15,731 nt of DNA, taken from positions 1 through 15,731 of the forward strand of contig BQJS01000110.1 of assembly GCA_021604825.1 (NCBI GenBank), written 5' to 3'. A program made the position numbers and the translations under genes. This document shows, piece after piece, positions 1 through 7,296 of this stretch. The notes under the pieces were generated by a model. It saw only the letters and a program-made list of their open reading frames with translations. It was not told the origin of the DNA and searched no databases. Numbering within the stretch: the stretch's first letter is position 1; each line of letters starts with the position of its first letter. The stretch comes from Phycisphaerae bacterium. GTDB taxonomy: Bacteria; Planctomycetota; Phycisphaerae; UBA1845.

Positions 1-1437
1 CGAACCTGGAGCTGACTCCGATTTGCGCGCCCTTCCGGATGAAGTGCGCGGGAGATCGAGGCGGATGGTGCCCGAACGCGATGTGATAACAGCACGTTCA
101 ATGACGTTGAGCAGTTCGCGTACGTTTCCAGGCCAGTCGTACCCCTGTAGCGCCAGAATGTTCCCCTGGCTCAGGCCTTTGCTTCTGCGATTGAACTTGC
201 GCGAAGCCTGGTGCAAGAATAATTCCGCAAGCAGGGGTATGTCTTCTTTGCGCTCGCGCAGCGGTGGAACTTCAATGGGAAACACATTTAGGCGATAGAA
301 CAAGTCCTGCCGGAAGCGACCAGCTTCTACTTCGCCTTTCAAATCACGGTTCGTGGCCGCGATAAGCCGTACGTCCACCATGCGCGTCCTTTCTTCGCCA
401 ATGCGCTCATATGTGCCTTCTTGCAACACGCGGAGAAGCTTGCTCTGCAGCTCCAAGGGAATCTCGCCAACTTCGTCGAGCAGGAGCGTTCCGCCATTCG
501 CAAGTTCAAACCGCCCGGCCCGTTCACGGACGGCGCCGGTAAATGCACCCTTGGCGTGACCGAAGAACTCGCTTTCGTAAAGTTCACGAGGCACCGACGC
601 GCAGTTGACGCGGACCATGGCGCGTTCGTGTCGCTTGCTTCGGCGGTGGATTTCCTGCGCAACAAGCTCCTTGCCCGTTCCGGATTCTCCGAGAATAAGG
701 ACGTTTGCGTCTGTGGATGCGACGAGTTCGATCTGCTGGATGATGGTGCGCAGCGCCGGGCTGTTTCCGACGATTTCGCCAAACGCCCGCGCGTCAGATA
801 CCTCCTCCTTGAGATACGCGTTTTCCAACTCGAGTTGAGTGCGAAGGGACTGGATCTCGTCGAAGGCGCGAGCGTTGGCGATAGACGCCGCCATGAGGTC
901 TGCAATCATCCGCAGCCAATCCAAGGAATGCTGGCTGAGCGGCGTGCGCGTGAAAATCGCTAACACGCCCAGAATGGCGCCTTTAAAAACAAGGGGTTGA
1001 CCAACAAAGCCTCGAATGCCTTCCTGTTGCGCCCAGTCGGGCCGGGCGATCCACTCGGTGTCCTTCTGCACGTCGAGCACCGCGACACATTCGCCGGTCG
1101 CTCCGACGCGTCCGACCTTTCGAATGCCCAAGGGGAAACGAGAGAAATCACCATCCAGTCGATCCCATGACGGCGCGCCATCGCTGAGCGAGCGGCCCGC
1201 GCTGGCCACAAGGCGAAGGCACCGGGCTTGTTCGACACACACATCGGGCATGGGACAGCTGGCGCAATTGCCGCCGGGCCGAATGAGCCAGATGCGGGCC
1301 AGCGCGATGTGTTCTTCGCCAGCCAAACGTGCGACCCCTAAGCGTAAGACCGCATCGAGTGAACGCTGCTGTCCAATTTCGAGCAGCAGATTCTTCAATG
1401 CGTCGGATACCGACATGCGCTCGCCTAGTCCTGCCAT
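1..1437 (-). CDS. Sigma-54-dependent transcriptional activator, GAF sensor + AAA+ (C-terminus cut by window edge)
   Basis: A bacterial enhancer-binding protein; 479 codons are visible and the DNA-binding HTH should lie beyond the left edge. Residues about 27-190 form a GAF-like sensor, 221-460 the AAA+ domain that remodels sigma-54 polymerase. Walker A GESGTGKE is at 250-257, the sigma-54 contact loop GAFTGA at 297-302, Walker B LLLDE ends at D321-E322, and [16 protein letters not shown] lies near the AAA+ end. All motifs are intact. The sensor has C58, C61, C67 and C73 in C-X2-C-X5-C-X5-C spacing, suggesting metal, Fe-S or thiol sensing (inference). The ATG at 1437 lacks a clear Shine-Dalgarno site; the in-frame ATG at 1416 follows a purine-rich stretch and is a real alternative. 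It is divergent from the operon starting at 1648, which has a sigma-54 promoter, so it is the probable regulator of that operon. The effector is unknown. Confidence 0.93.
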   Translation of the reverse strand, partial: MAGLGERMSVSDALKNLLLEIGQQRSLDAVLRLGVARLAGEEHIALARIWLIRPGGNCASCPMPDVCVEQARCLRLVASAGRSLSDGAPSWDRLDGDFSRFPLGIRKVGRVGATGECVAVLDVQKDTEWIARPDWAQQEGIRGFVGQPLVFKGAILGVLAIFTRTPLSQHSLDWLRMIADLMAASIANARAFDEIQSLRTQLELENAYLKEEVSDARAFGEIVGNSPALRTIIQQIELVASTDANVLILGESGTGKELVAQEIHRRSKRHERAMVRVNCASVPRELYESEFFGHAKGAFTGAVRERAGRFELANGGTLLLDEVGEIPLELQSKLLRVLQEGTYERIGEERTRMVDVRLIAATNRDLKGEVEAGRFRQDLFYRLNVFPIEVPPLRERKEDIPLLAELFLHQASRKFNRRSKGLSQGNILALQGYDWPGNVRELLNVIERAVITSRSGTIRLDLPRTSSGRARKSESAPGS

Positions 1438-1459
1438 GCCAGAAGATCGTACCCGCACG

Positions 1460-1504
1460 ACGCAATTTCGCAACGCAATTTCGTTAATTACGCAATTACG
1501 TAAT
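1460..1504. promoter_or_regulatory. Probable upstream activator sequence (three 11-bp repeats)
   Basis: ACGCAATTTCG occurs at 1460-1470 and 1473-1483, and a one-base variant ACGCAATTACG at 1490-1500. The last copy runs into the perfect palindrome ATTACGTAAT (1495-1504). The array is centred about 115 bp upstream of the predicted sigma-54 start site, within the usual range for enhancer-binding protein sites, and directly upstream of the divergent activator gene. Binding by that activator is inferred; autoregulation is also possible. Confidence 0.6.
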
Positions 1505-1570
1505 CTGGTTATCGTTTGATCTCGAATCGTAACTGTTTATTAAAAAGCAACTTATGAACTAATTCGACCG

Positions 1571-1586
1571 TGGAACGCTATTTGCT
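1571..1586 (+). promoter_or_regulatory. Sigma-54 (-24/-12) promoter of the six-gene operon
   Basis: TGGAACG-CTAT-TTGCT matches the consensus TGGCACG-N4-TTGCW except for one base (A for C). GG (1572-1573) and GC (1584-1585) are separated by 10 bp, the spacing sigma-54 requires. Transcription would start near 1597, leaving a leader of about 50 nt before the ATG at 1648. The pairing with a divergent sigma-54 activator and an upstream repeat array strongly supports the call. Confidence 0.8.
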
Positions 1587-1647
1587 TCTGTCATCGAGAT
1601 CCGACCGTGATTGGCACGATCAACAAGGAAAAAGAAGGAGAACAACA

Positions 1648-2205
1648 ATGCCGCGTTTGAATGCAATCGAGCCGACGGAAGCAGGAACCAAAGCGAAAGC
1701 GCTCCTTGATGGCGTCCAAAAGAAGCTTGGAATGACGCCAAACCTGATGCGCACTTTGGCGAACTCCCCGGCTGTACTGGAGGCGTATTTGGGTTTCAGC
1801 AACAGCCTGGGCAAGAGCAGTTTGTCACCGAAGCTGCGCGAGCAGATTGCGTTGACCGTCGGTGAAATAAATCGCTGCCAGTATTGCCTCGCCGCGCATA
1901 CGGCGCTGGGCAAGATGGCCGGCCTCGGTGATGAAGAGATCGCCGACAGCCGACGAGGTGCGTCGCCAGATCGCAAGACCGAAGCAATCCTGCGTTTCGC
2001 CCGCAATGTGGTCACCGAGCGCGGCTGGGTAAGCGACGATGACGTGGTGTCTGCCCGCGCTACCGGCGTAGACGACGGCGAAATCGCCGAAATCGTCGCC
2101 CTCGTCGCGCTTAACATTTTCACGAACTACTTCAATCACGTTGCCGGCACGGAAGTCGACTTCCCGCAGGTCGAACCTGCGCAATCGCCAGCGTGCGCGT
2201 GCTAA
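1648..2205 (+). CDS. AhpD-like / carboxymuconolactone decarboxylase family protein (peroxidase-related)
   Basis: A 185-residue all-helical protein of the AhpD/CMD superfamily. The family signature is present as C77-X2-C80-X3-H84 (CQYCLAAH), the redox-active dithiol plus His of AhpD-type alkylhydroperoxidases, and the preceding SPKLREQIALTVGEIN is typical of the family. A likely activity is thiol-dependent reduction of an organic hydroperoxide in the cytoplasm; the substrate and electron donor are unknown. The ATG at 1648 is preceded by AAGGAG; an in-frame upstream ATG at 1570 lies at the sigma-54 promoter and would precede the transcript start, so it is rejected. First gene of the operon, with a hairpin-containing 70-nt gap to the next. 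Confidence 0.88.
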   Translation: MPRLNAIEPTEAGTKAKALLDGVQKKLGMTPNLMRTLANSPAVLEAYLGFSNSLGKSSLSPKLREQIALTVGEINRCQYCLAAHTALGKMAGLGDEEIADSRRGASPDRKTEAILRFARNVVTERGWVSDDDVVSARATGVDDGEIAEIVALVALNIFTNYFNHVAGTEVDFPQVEPAQSPACAC

Positions 2206-2217
2206 CCACTGAATCAC

Positions 2218-2253
2218 GGTCGGCCGAGCCGCGTCGCGGTTGCTCAGCCGACC
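2218..2253 (+). other. Intercistronic hairpin between the AhpD-like and NTF2-like genes
   Basis: GGTCGGC (2218-2224) pairs perfectly with GCCGACC (2247-2253). After one mismatch GAGC (2226-2229) pairs with GCTC (2242-2245), giving an 11-bp interrupted stem with further GC-rich pairing inside. No U-run follows; the next gene's ribosome-binding site comes about 12 nt later. An mRNA processing or stabilising element therefore fits better than a terminator. Confidence 0.5.
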
Positions 2254-2275
2254 TATTCGCAACCAGGAGAACAAC

Positions 2276-2701
2276 ATGCCTTCGCCAACCGACATCAGAC
2301 CGCCATTCACGCGCGAAAGCGCACTGGCCAAAGTCAAAGCCGCGGAGAACGCTTGGAACACATGTGATTCCGATCGTGTGGCGCTTGCTTACACCGAAGA
2401 CTCCGAGTGGAGAAACCGCAGCGAGTTTTTGAAGGGACGCGCGGCGATTAAGGAATTTCTTCGGCGCAAGTGGGCCAAGGAACGCGACTATCGCCTGATG
2501 AAAGAGCTTTGGGCGTTCACGGACAACCGGATATCCGTGCGATTCGAATACGAATGGCGTGACGAGTCCAGCCAGTGGTTCCGAGCTCATGGCAATGAGC
2601 AATGGGAGTTCAATGATGACGGCCTGATGCGCCGGCGCGACGCCAGCATCAACGACGTGCCGATCACTGAGCACGAGCGACGTTACCGCCGCGCGAGCTA
2701 G
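2276..2701 (+). CDS. NTF2-like (SnoaL-like) protein, DUF1348 type
   Basis: A 141-residue single-domain protein of the cone-shaped alpha+beta NTF2/SnoaL fold. Diagnostic stretches are the first helix with W and D ([18 protein letters not shown]), [32 protein letters not shown], and the strands [14 protein letters not shown] and [20 protein letters not shown]. These match the DUF1348 branch, for which I know of no established reaction; the NTF2 fold often binds small hydrophobic ligands or acts as a simple hydrolase or isomerase. There is no signal peptide, so it should be cytoplasmic. ATG 2276 has AGGAG about 8 nt upstream; the in-frame ATG at 2240 lies inside the intercistronic hairpin and is rejected. 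Second gene of the operon. Confidence 0.85.
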   Translation: MPSPTDIRPPFTRESALAKVKAAENAWNTCDSDRVALAYTEDSEWRNRSEFLKGRAAIKEFLRRKWAKERDYRLMKELWAFTDNRISVRFEYEWRDESSQWFRAHGNEQWEFNDDGLMRRRDASINDVPITEHERRYRRAS

Positions 2702-2761
2702 ACTCGCAAGAACCGGCGCATCAACGCGATCCGAATTCAAACAAAACAAACACGGAGAATA

Positions 2762-4495
2762 ATGATGAATACGAAAACCAGTACAACCATTTTGGCCGCT
2801 GTGACCCTAATTCTTGTTCACATTCCTGCGCAGGCGCAATTGCCCGATCCGGGCTTTGTGATCGAGCCCGAACGCACTGCCTTGGTGATCACCGACCCGC
2901 AGAACGACTTCCTAAGCCCTGACGGCGTTACATGGGGCGTGGTCGGCAAGAACGTCACCGAGAACCGGACGGTCGAGAATATCGAAGCCTTGTTCAAGGC
3001 GGCCCAGCAGAACGGAATCCAAGTGTTTGTGTCGCCACATTACTACTACAAACACGATCACCGCTGGAAGTTTGAGGGAGCGCTGGAAACGCTGATGCAC
3101 AAGATCGGCATGTTCGACCGGCCGAACGCCCTGAATCTTAAAGGGTTTGACGGTTCCGGCGCCGACTGGCTGGAGCGCTACAAACCCTACATCGAGGATG
3201 GTGAGACTGTTGTTGTCAGCCCGCATAAGGTGTATGGGCCGGAGACCAACGACCTCGTGCTGCAGCTCCGCAAGCGCGGCATCGACAAGGTGATCCTCGG
3301 CGGCATGTCCGCCAACCTGTGCACCGAGTCGCACATGCGCGAATTGGTGGAGCAGGGTTTCGAAGTCGCAGTGGTCAGCGACGCGACCGCGGCAGCAGTT
3401 CTCCCCGAATTCGACGGCTACAAGGCCGCGATGACGAATTTCCGAATGATTGCGAGCCACGTTTGGAAGACCGGCGAGGCCGTTCAGGCCATGCAGGCGG
3501 CATCTCACGACCAAGTGGCCGCTGGCACGCGCGACTCTCGCCCGACCTTGTTCAAGACCGTCAAGATCGACGGCTTGGATGTTTTCTACCGCGAGGCCGG
3601 TCGCGAAGACGCGCCGACCATCCTACTGCTTCACGGCTTCCCGACGTCCTCGCACATGTTCCGCAATCTGATTCCCGCGCTGTCGGATCGGTTCCACTTG
3701 ATTGCACCGGACTATCCGGGGTACGGCAACAGCTCGATTCCAACTGTGGACGAGTTCGAGTACAGCTTCGATCGATTCGCCGACATCATCGAGAAGCTGA
3801 CGGTGCGGCTGGGTCTGAAGCGCTACAGCCTTTACGTCATGGACTACGGCGCCCCGGTCGGTTTTCGTCTGGCCGCCAAGCACCCGGAACGTGTCGAGGC
3901 CCTGATCGTCCAGAACGGCAACGCTTACGTCGAAGGCATCGACAACAACTTCTGGGAACCGATCAAGGCCTACTGGAAGGACCGCCGTGCGCTTGATCAG
4001 GGGCTCGATAACCCATGGTGGAAGAACGTCAAGGCCGCCTACAAGAAGTCCGCGATGTCGAACGAAGAGGCACTGCGATTCCTGTTGACGATGGGCGCGA
4101 CCAAGTGGCAATACACCAACGGCGCGCGAAATCCGGAGGCGATCAGCCCCGACACCTGGACCGTTGACCAACAGCTGCTCGACCGCCCCGGCAATCAGGA
4201 GATTCAGCTCCAGATGTTCTTCGACTACGGCAGTAACCCGCCTCTGTACCCGAAATGGCAGGCGTACTTCCGCAAGCACCAGCCGCCGACGCTGATCGTG
4301 TGGGGCGAGAATGACGAGATCTTTCCAGCCACAGGCGCGTATCCGTACAAGCGCGACCTGAAGAACGTCGAGTTCCACCTCTTCGACACGGGCCACTTCG
4401 CGCTCGAAGAGGACGGGCGGGCCATAGCCCATCTGATTAGGAATTTTCTGGGCAGGAATCTAAGCGGAGAGCGCGTCGCGCGAGGGTCCGATTGA
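2762..4495 (+). CDS. Exported isochorismatase-family / alpha-beta hydrolase fusion protein
   Basis: A 577-residue two-enzyme fusion. Residues 1-25 look like a Sec signal peptide (charged start, hydrophobic core, cleavage near AQA-Q). Residues about 35-245 are an isochorismatase-like cysteine hydrolase with the family triad D45 (ITDPQNDF), K156 (SPHKVYG) and C187 ([12 protein letters not shown]). Residues about 262-565 are an alpha/beta hydrolase: oxyanion-hole loop [10 protein letters not shown] (291-300), DYPGYGNS, nucleophile elbow VMDYGAPVG with D361, acid probably D518 (WGENDE) and H545 (DTGHF). An Asp nucleophile is typical of epoxide hydrolases and dehalogenases, not Ser esterases. Both active sites look intact, so the protein may run two hydrolytic steps outside the cytoplasm, unlike the other operon products. 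GGAG precedes ATG 2762; ATG 2765 is an alternative. The substrate is unknown. Confidence 0.88.
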   Translation: MMNTKTSTTILAAVTLILVHIPAQAQLPDPGFVIEPERTALVITDPQNDFLSPDGVTWGVVGKNVTENRTVENIEALFKAAQQNGIQVFVSPHYYYKHDHRWKFEGALETLMHKIGMFDRPNALNLKGFDGSGADWLERYKPYIEDGETVVVSPHKVYGPETNDLVLQLRKRGIDKVILGGMSANLCTESHMRELVEQGFEVAVVSDATAAAVLPEFDGYKAAMTNFRMIASHVWKTGEAVQAMQAASHDQVAAGTRDSRPTLFKTVKIDGLDVFYREAGREDAPTILLLHGFPTSSHMFRNLIPALSDRFHLIAPDYPGYGNSSIPTVDEFEYSFDRFADIIEKLTVRLGLKRYSLYVMDYGAPVGFRLAAKHPERVEALIVQNGNAYVEGIDNNFWEPIKAYWKDRRALDQGLDNPWWKNVKAAYKKSAMSNEEALRFLLTMGATKWQYTNGARNPEAISPDTWTVDQQLLDRPGNQEIQLQMFFDYGSNPPLYPKWQAYFRKHQPPTLIVWGENDEIFPATGAYPYKRDLKNVEFHLFDTGHFALEEDGRAIAHLIRNFLGRNLSGERVARGSD

Positions 4496-4509
4496 GGCGA
4501 GTTCGGTAG

Positions 4510-4541
4510 GTCGCGATGTCGGCCTCCGCCGGCGCCGCGAC
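4510..4541 (+). other. Intercistronic hairpin upstream of the ene-reductase gene
   Basis: GTCGCG (4510-4515) pairs with CGCGAC (4536-4541). After one A-C mismatch the stem continues through three pairs (two G-U) and CGGC (4520-4523) with GCCG (4528-4531), closing on a CTCC loop: about 13 pairs in all. It sits 7 nt before the AAGGAG (4549-4554) of the next gene and has no U-run, so it is not a classical terminator. A transcript stability or translation element is the likelier role. Confidence 0.5.
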
Positions 4542-4562
4542 ACGTGTGAAGGAGACTTTGAC

Positions 4563-5717
4563 ATGTGTTCCAAGCAACACTCCGTTGAGCGAGCGACGAC
4601 TTGCAACGATCTCGACGCCGATATTCTATCACCCGCCTCTTTGCTGGGGCGCGATTTGCCAAACAGGTCCGTGGTCGCGCCGATGAGTCGCGTTAGCGCG
4701 ACTGGGGATGGCCGAGCGACTGCGCGGATGCAGCGATACTATGGTGACTTCGCGCGTGGTGGCTTCGGCATCGTCATCACGGAGGGCACCTACACAGACG
4801 GGAACGCAAGCCAGGGCTACGACCGGCAACCCGGAATCGCAACCGAGTCACAGTTGGAGGCGTGGCGTCCCGTGGCCCAGGAGATACGCGACGCAGGCGC
4901 TATCACCATCATGCAGTTGATGCACGCGGGCGCCCTTTCGCAGCGCGGCCGGTGGACTATCGCTCCATCACGCGTCCAGCCCTTAGGTGCAATGATGCCC
5001 GAGTATGGAGGTGCCGGTGTCTATCGGCTCCCAGCAGCGATGACGCTCGCCGACATCCAGACTGTCCGTGACGGCTTCGTTCGCGCCGGGCAGCGCGCCA
5101 GTGAGGCCGGATTCGACGGCGTCGAAATTCACGCCGCCAACGGCTACCTGCTAGATCAATTCAACACCACGTACACGAATCGACGCAGCGACCGATACGG
5201 CGGCGGGCCGGAGAACCGGATTCGGCTGACCTCCGAGATCGTCGCCGCCGTCCGCGGCGCCGTGCCTTCCGATTTCACGGTCGGTGTCCGTGTCTCGGAG
5301 GCCAAGGTCAACGACTTCGAGTATCGCTGGCCCGGCGGAGCCGATGAGGCGACGACGATCTTCACATCGCTGGCATCGGCCGGCGCCAGCTACATTCACA
5401 TGGCGGGCGAGGGTCGCGGGTTCCGCGATGCGCTTGAATCCGAGACGGAGCCCTACACGGCGCTCGCCCGCCGGCTGACCGGTCTGCCAGTGATCGCCAA
5501 CGGCGGCCTCGGAAACCCTCATCTGGCGGATGAAGCCATTCAGAAAGGCTATGCGGATCTAGTGGCCATCGGGGGGATTGCGCTTGCAAACCCGGATTGG
5601 CCAAAACGCATTGAACAGGGTGCGCCGATCGTGCCGTTCAGTCGTGAGATGCTCTCGCCACGCGCCACGATCGAAAACAGCGCCCGATGGTTGGCATTGC
5701 GAGGGCAGACAGCATGA
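4563..5717 (+). CDS. Old Yellow Enzyme-family NADH:flavin oxidoreductase (ene-reductase)
   Basis: A 384-residue FMN TIM-barrel, near the usual family length. The N-terminal FMN-binding stretch VVAPMSRVSA, then IMQLMHAGALSQ, the substrate-binding pair H190/N193 in EIHAANGYLLDQF, the following TNRRSDRYGG and the C-terminal phosphate-binding VIANGGLG are all typical. OYE enzymes use NAD(P)H to reduce activated C=C bonds of enals, enones, maleimides and nitroalkenes, and some also reduce nitrate esters or nitroaromatics. No Fe-S or second flavin domain follows, so this is the short classical form rather than the 2,4-dienoyl-CoA reductase type. AAGGAG lies 8 nt before the ATG. The end overlaps the next start as ATGA, indicating translational coupling. 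The physiological substrate is not readable. Confidence 0.93.
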   Translation: MCSKQHSVERATTCNDLDADILSPASLLGRDLPNRSVVAPMSRVSATGDGRATARMQRYYGDFARGGFGIVITEGTYTDGNASQGYDRQPGIATESQLEAWRPVAQEIRDAGAITIMQLMHAGALSQRGRWTIAPSRVQPLGAMMPEYGGAGVYRLPAAMTLADIQTVRDGFVRAGQRASEAGFDGVEIHAANGYLLDQFNTTYTNRRSDRYGGGPENRIRLTSEIVAAVRGAVPSDFTVGVRVSEAKVNDFEYRWPGGADEATTIFTSLASAGASYIHMAGEGRGFRDALESETEPYTALARRLTGLPVIANGGLGNPHLADEAIQKGYADLVAIGGIALANPDWPKRIEQGAPIVPFSREMLSPRATIENSARWLALRGQTA

Positions 5718-6688
5718 CTTCCGTTACCACATCCATGCACAAGACGCCTGCCGTCGCGCCGGACGAAACGTTTGACGGTACATGGCCGTACCGCGCGCAG
5801 TACACAACCGCACCCGGATTCAGAATGCACTACATAGATGAGGGTGAAGGCTCCGAAACGCTTCTGCTTCTTCATGGTGAACCGACCTGGGGTTATCTGT
5901 TCCGCCGCCAGATTGCCGTTTGGTCCAAGCAGGCGCGCGTGATTACTCCGGACCATATGGGCTTCGGCAAGAGCGCTGCGCCGCAGGACCGGACGTATTG
6001 GCTCCAAGACCACATCGACAACCTCGAGGCCTTCGTCCTGGCCCTTGACCTGTGGGACATCACACTCGTCATGCACGACTTCGGGGGGCCTGTGGGTATG
6101 GGCCTGGCGGCTCGCCACCCCGAACGGATCAAGCGGATCATCTCCGTCAACGGCCCGACGCCATTCGGCCAGCCGGACCTCGTTGACCGCCTGACCGCCA
6201 ACGTCAGCATGTCACCCTGGTTCCAGTGGGTTTTGCGATCGCAAGAGAACGGCACCCTCCAGGAGATCCTGGGGCATCTCAACTACAACATCCTCTCTAC
6301 CCTGAAGCTGAACGGTTTCGAACGTAATGAAATCGTGACCGACGCCTGGATCAGGGCGTATGCGGCGCCGTTTCCGACGCCCGCACATGCGGCGGGCGCC
6401 ATCGGCTGGGCAAAGGGCCTTGCCACGAACGCACACCAGTTTGAAACCCCGAGCCTGAGCGCAAGAACCGTGATCCTACAGAAGCCGGCAGTCGCGATCT
6501 GGGGCCAGCAGGACCGAACCCTGAACGCCGAGCACTTCCTCCCGCTGTTCACGCAGCTCTTTCCGGCCGCTCCTATTCATCGATTGCCGAAGGTGGGCCA
6601 CTACAGCCCCGAGGATGCGCCGGCCAACATCGCACAGCTCGTTATGGACTTCCTGAACGAGACCCGGAAAGCGGAGAAGCAATCATGA
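5714..6688 (+). CDS. Alpha/beta hydrolase, haloalkane dehalogenase-like (Asp nucleophile)
   Basis: A 324-residue cytoplasmic alpha/beta hydrolase. LHGEPTWGYLFR, PDHMGFGKSAAP and the nucleophile elbow MHDFGGPVG (D122) place it beside haloalkane dehalogenases; D267 (WGQQD) and H296 (VGHYSPEDAP) are the probable remaining catalytic residues. The HGEPTW motif is the one seen in the DhlA type. However, the residue after the nucleophile is Phe, where true dehalogenases have the halide-binding Trp, so halide release is unproven and epoxide or ester hydrolysis remains possible. The start at 5714 overlaps the upstream stop as ATGA, with GAGGG upstream; a longer in-frame start at 5687 lies inside the preceding gene and is less likely. 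The end overlaps the next gene in the same way. Confidence 0.88.
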   Translation: MTSVTTSMHKTPAVAPDETFDGTWPYRAQYTTAPGFRMHYIDEGEGSETLLLLHGEPTWGYLFRRQIAVWSKQARVITPDHMGFGKSAAPQDRTYWLQDHIDNLEAFVLALDLWDITLVMHDFGGPVGMGLAARHPERIKRIISVNGPTPFGQPDLVDRLTANVSMSPWFQWVLRSQENGTLQEILGHLNYNILSTLKLNGFERNEIVTDAWIRAYAAPFPTPAHAAGAIGWAKGLATNAHQFETPSLSARTVILQKPAVAIWGQQDRTLNAEHFLPLFTQLFPAAPIHRLPKVGHYSPEDAPANIAQLVMDFLNETRKAEKQS

Positions 6689-7296
6689 AACCCCCGGTCA
6701 GTGACATTGCCTTCACACCTTCCGTCAAGGCGGTCCAGAAGCGGCTCGGTTCGCGCAAGGGCTATGAGTCCATGGAGCAGCGCGGCGGTTGGAGCGACGT
6801 CGTCACGCCGGAGTTGGAGGCCTTTATCGCTGAGCGTGACACGTTCTTCATCGCGACAACCAACGCCGAGGGCCAGCCCTACATTCAGCACCGCGGTGGA
6901 CCGCCAGGGTTTCTGAAGGTGATCGACGAACACACGCTCGGCTTCGCCGACTTCAGCGGCAACCGACAGTACATCACGGTCGGGAATCTCGACCACAACC
7001 CCAAGGCCTTCATCTTCCTGTTGGACTTCGCTAATCGGCGGCGCATCAAGATCTGGGGTCGGGCCGAGGTTATCGAAAACGACGGGAATCTGCGCGAGAG
7101 GCTTCACCATCCCGAGTACGGAAGCGAGCCGGAACGCATGTTCCTCTTCCACGTCGACGCATGGGACGTGAATTGCCCTAAGCATATCAAACCCCGCTTC
7201 ACGGAGGAGGAGATCGGAGATTCAATCATTGTCCTTCGCGCGCGGATCAAGGAACTGGAAGAGCAGGTGCGCACGGTTGCTGTTCATAAGAAGTGA
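6685..7296 (+). CDS. Pyridoxamine 5'-phosphate oxidase-like FMN-binding protein
   Basis: A 203-residue split-barrel flavin protein of the PPOX-related superfamily. Typical parts are the helix FIAERDTFFIATTNAEGQPYI, followed by QHRGGPPGFLKV, FADFSGNRQYITVGNL, then NPKAFIFLLDFANRRRIKIWGRAEV. The C-terminal 30 residues form a charged helix (IIVLRARIKELEEQV) that could be a short coiled coil for dimerisation. Such proteins bind FMN or F420 and reduce or oxidise diverse small molecules; this is not clearly a pdxH vitamin B6 enzyme. Translation is coupled to the upstream hydrolase by an ATGA overlap. It is the last gene of the operon; I see no clear stem-loop plus U-run terminator behind it. Confidence 0.87.
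   Translation: MKPPVSDIAFTPSVKAVQKRLGSRKGYESMEQRGGWSDVVTPELEAFIAERDTFFIATTNAEGQPYIQHRGGPPGFLKVIDEHTLGFADFSGNRQYITVGNLDHNPKAFIFLLDFANRRRIKIWGRAEVIENDGNLRERLHHPEYGSEPERMFLFHVDAWDVNCPKHIKPRFTEEEIGDSIIVLRARIKELEEQVRTVAVHKK

Noticed and set aside
339..905. Minus-strand reading frame of 188 codons, and plus-strand frames over 353-963
   Set aside because: Out of frame with the sigma-54 activator, whose intact AAA+ motifs cover the same DNA.
1612..1618. A perfect TGGCACG (-24 type) element
   Set aside because: No GC-containing -12 element at the required spacing; the element at 1571-1586 has both halves.
2132..2749. Minus-strand frame of 205 codons opposite the NTF2-like gene
   Set aside because: Antisense shadow; the plus strand has clear family motifs and a ribosome-binding site.
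3623..4432. Minus-strand frame of 269 codons opposite the hydrolase fusion
   Set aside because: Shadow of a GC-rich gene; no recognisable motifs, while the plus frame has a full catalytic triad.
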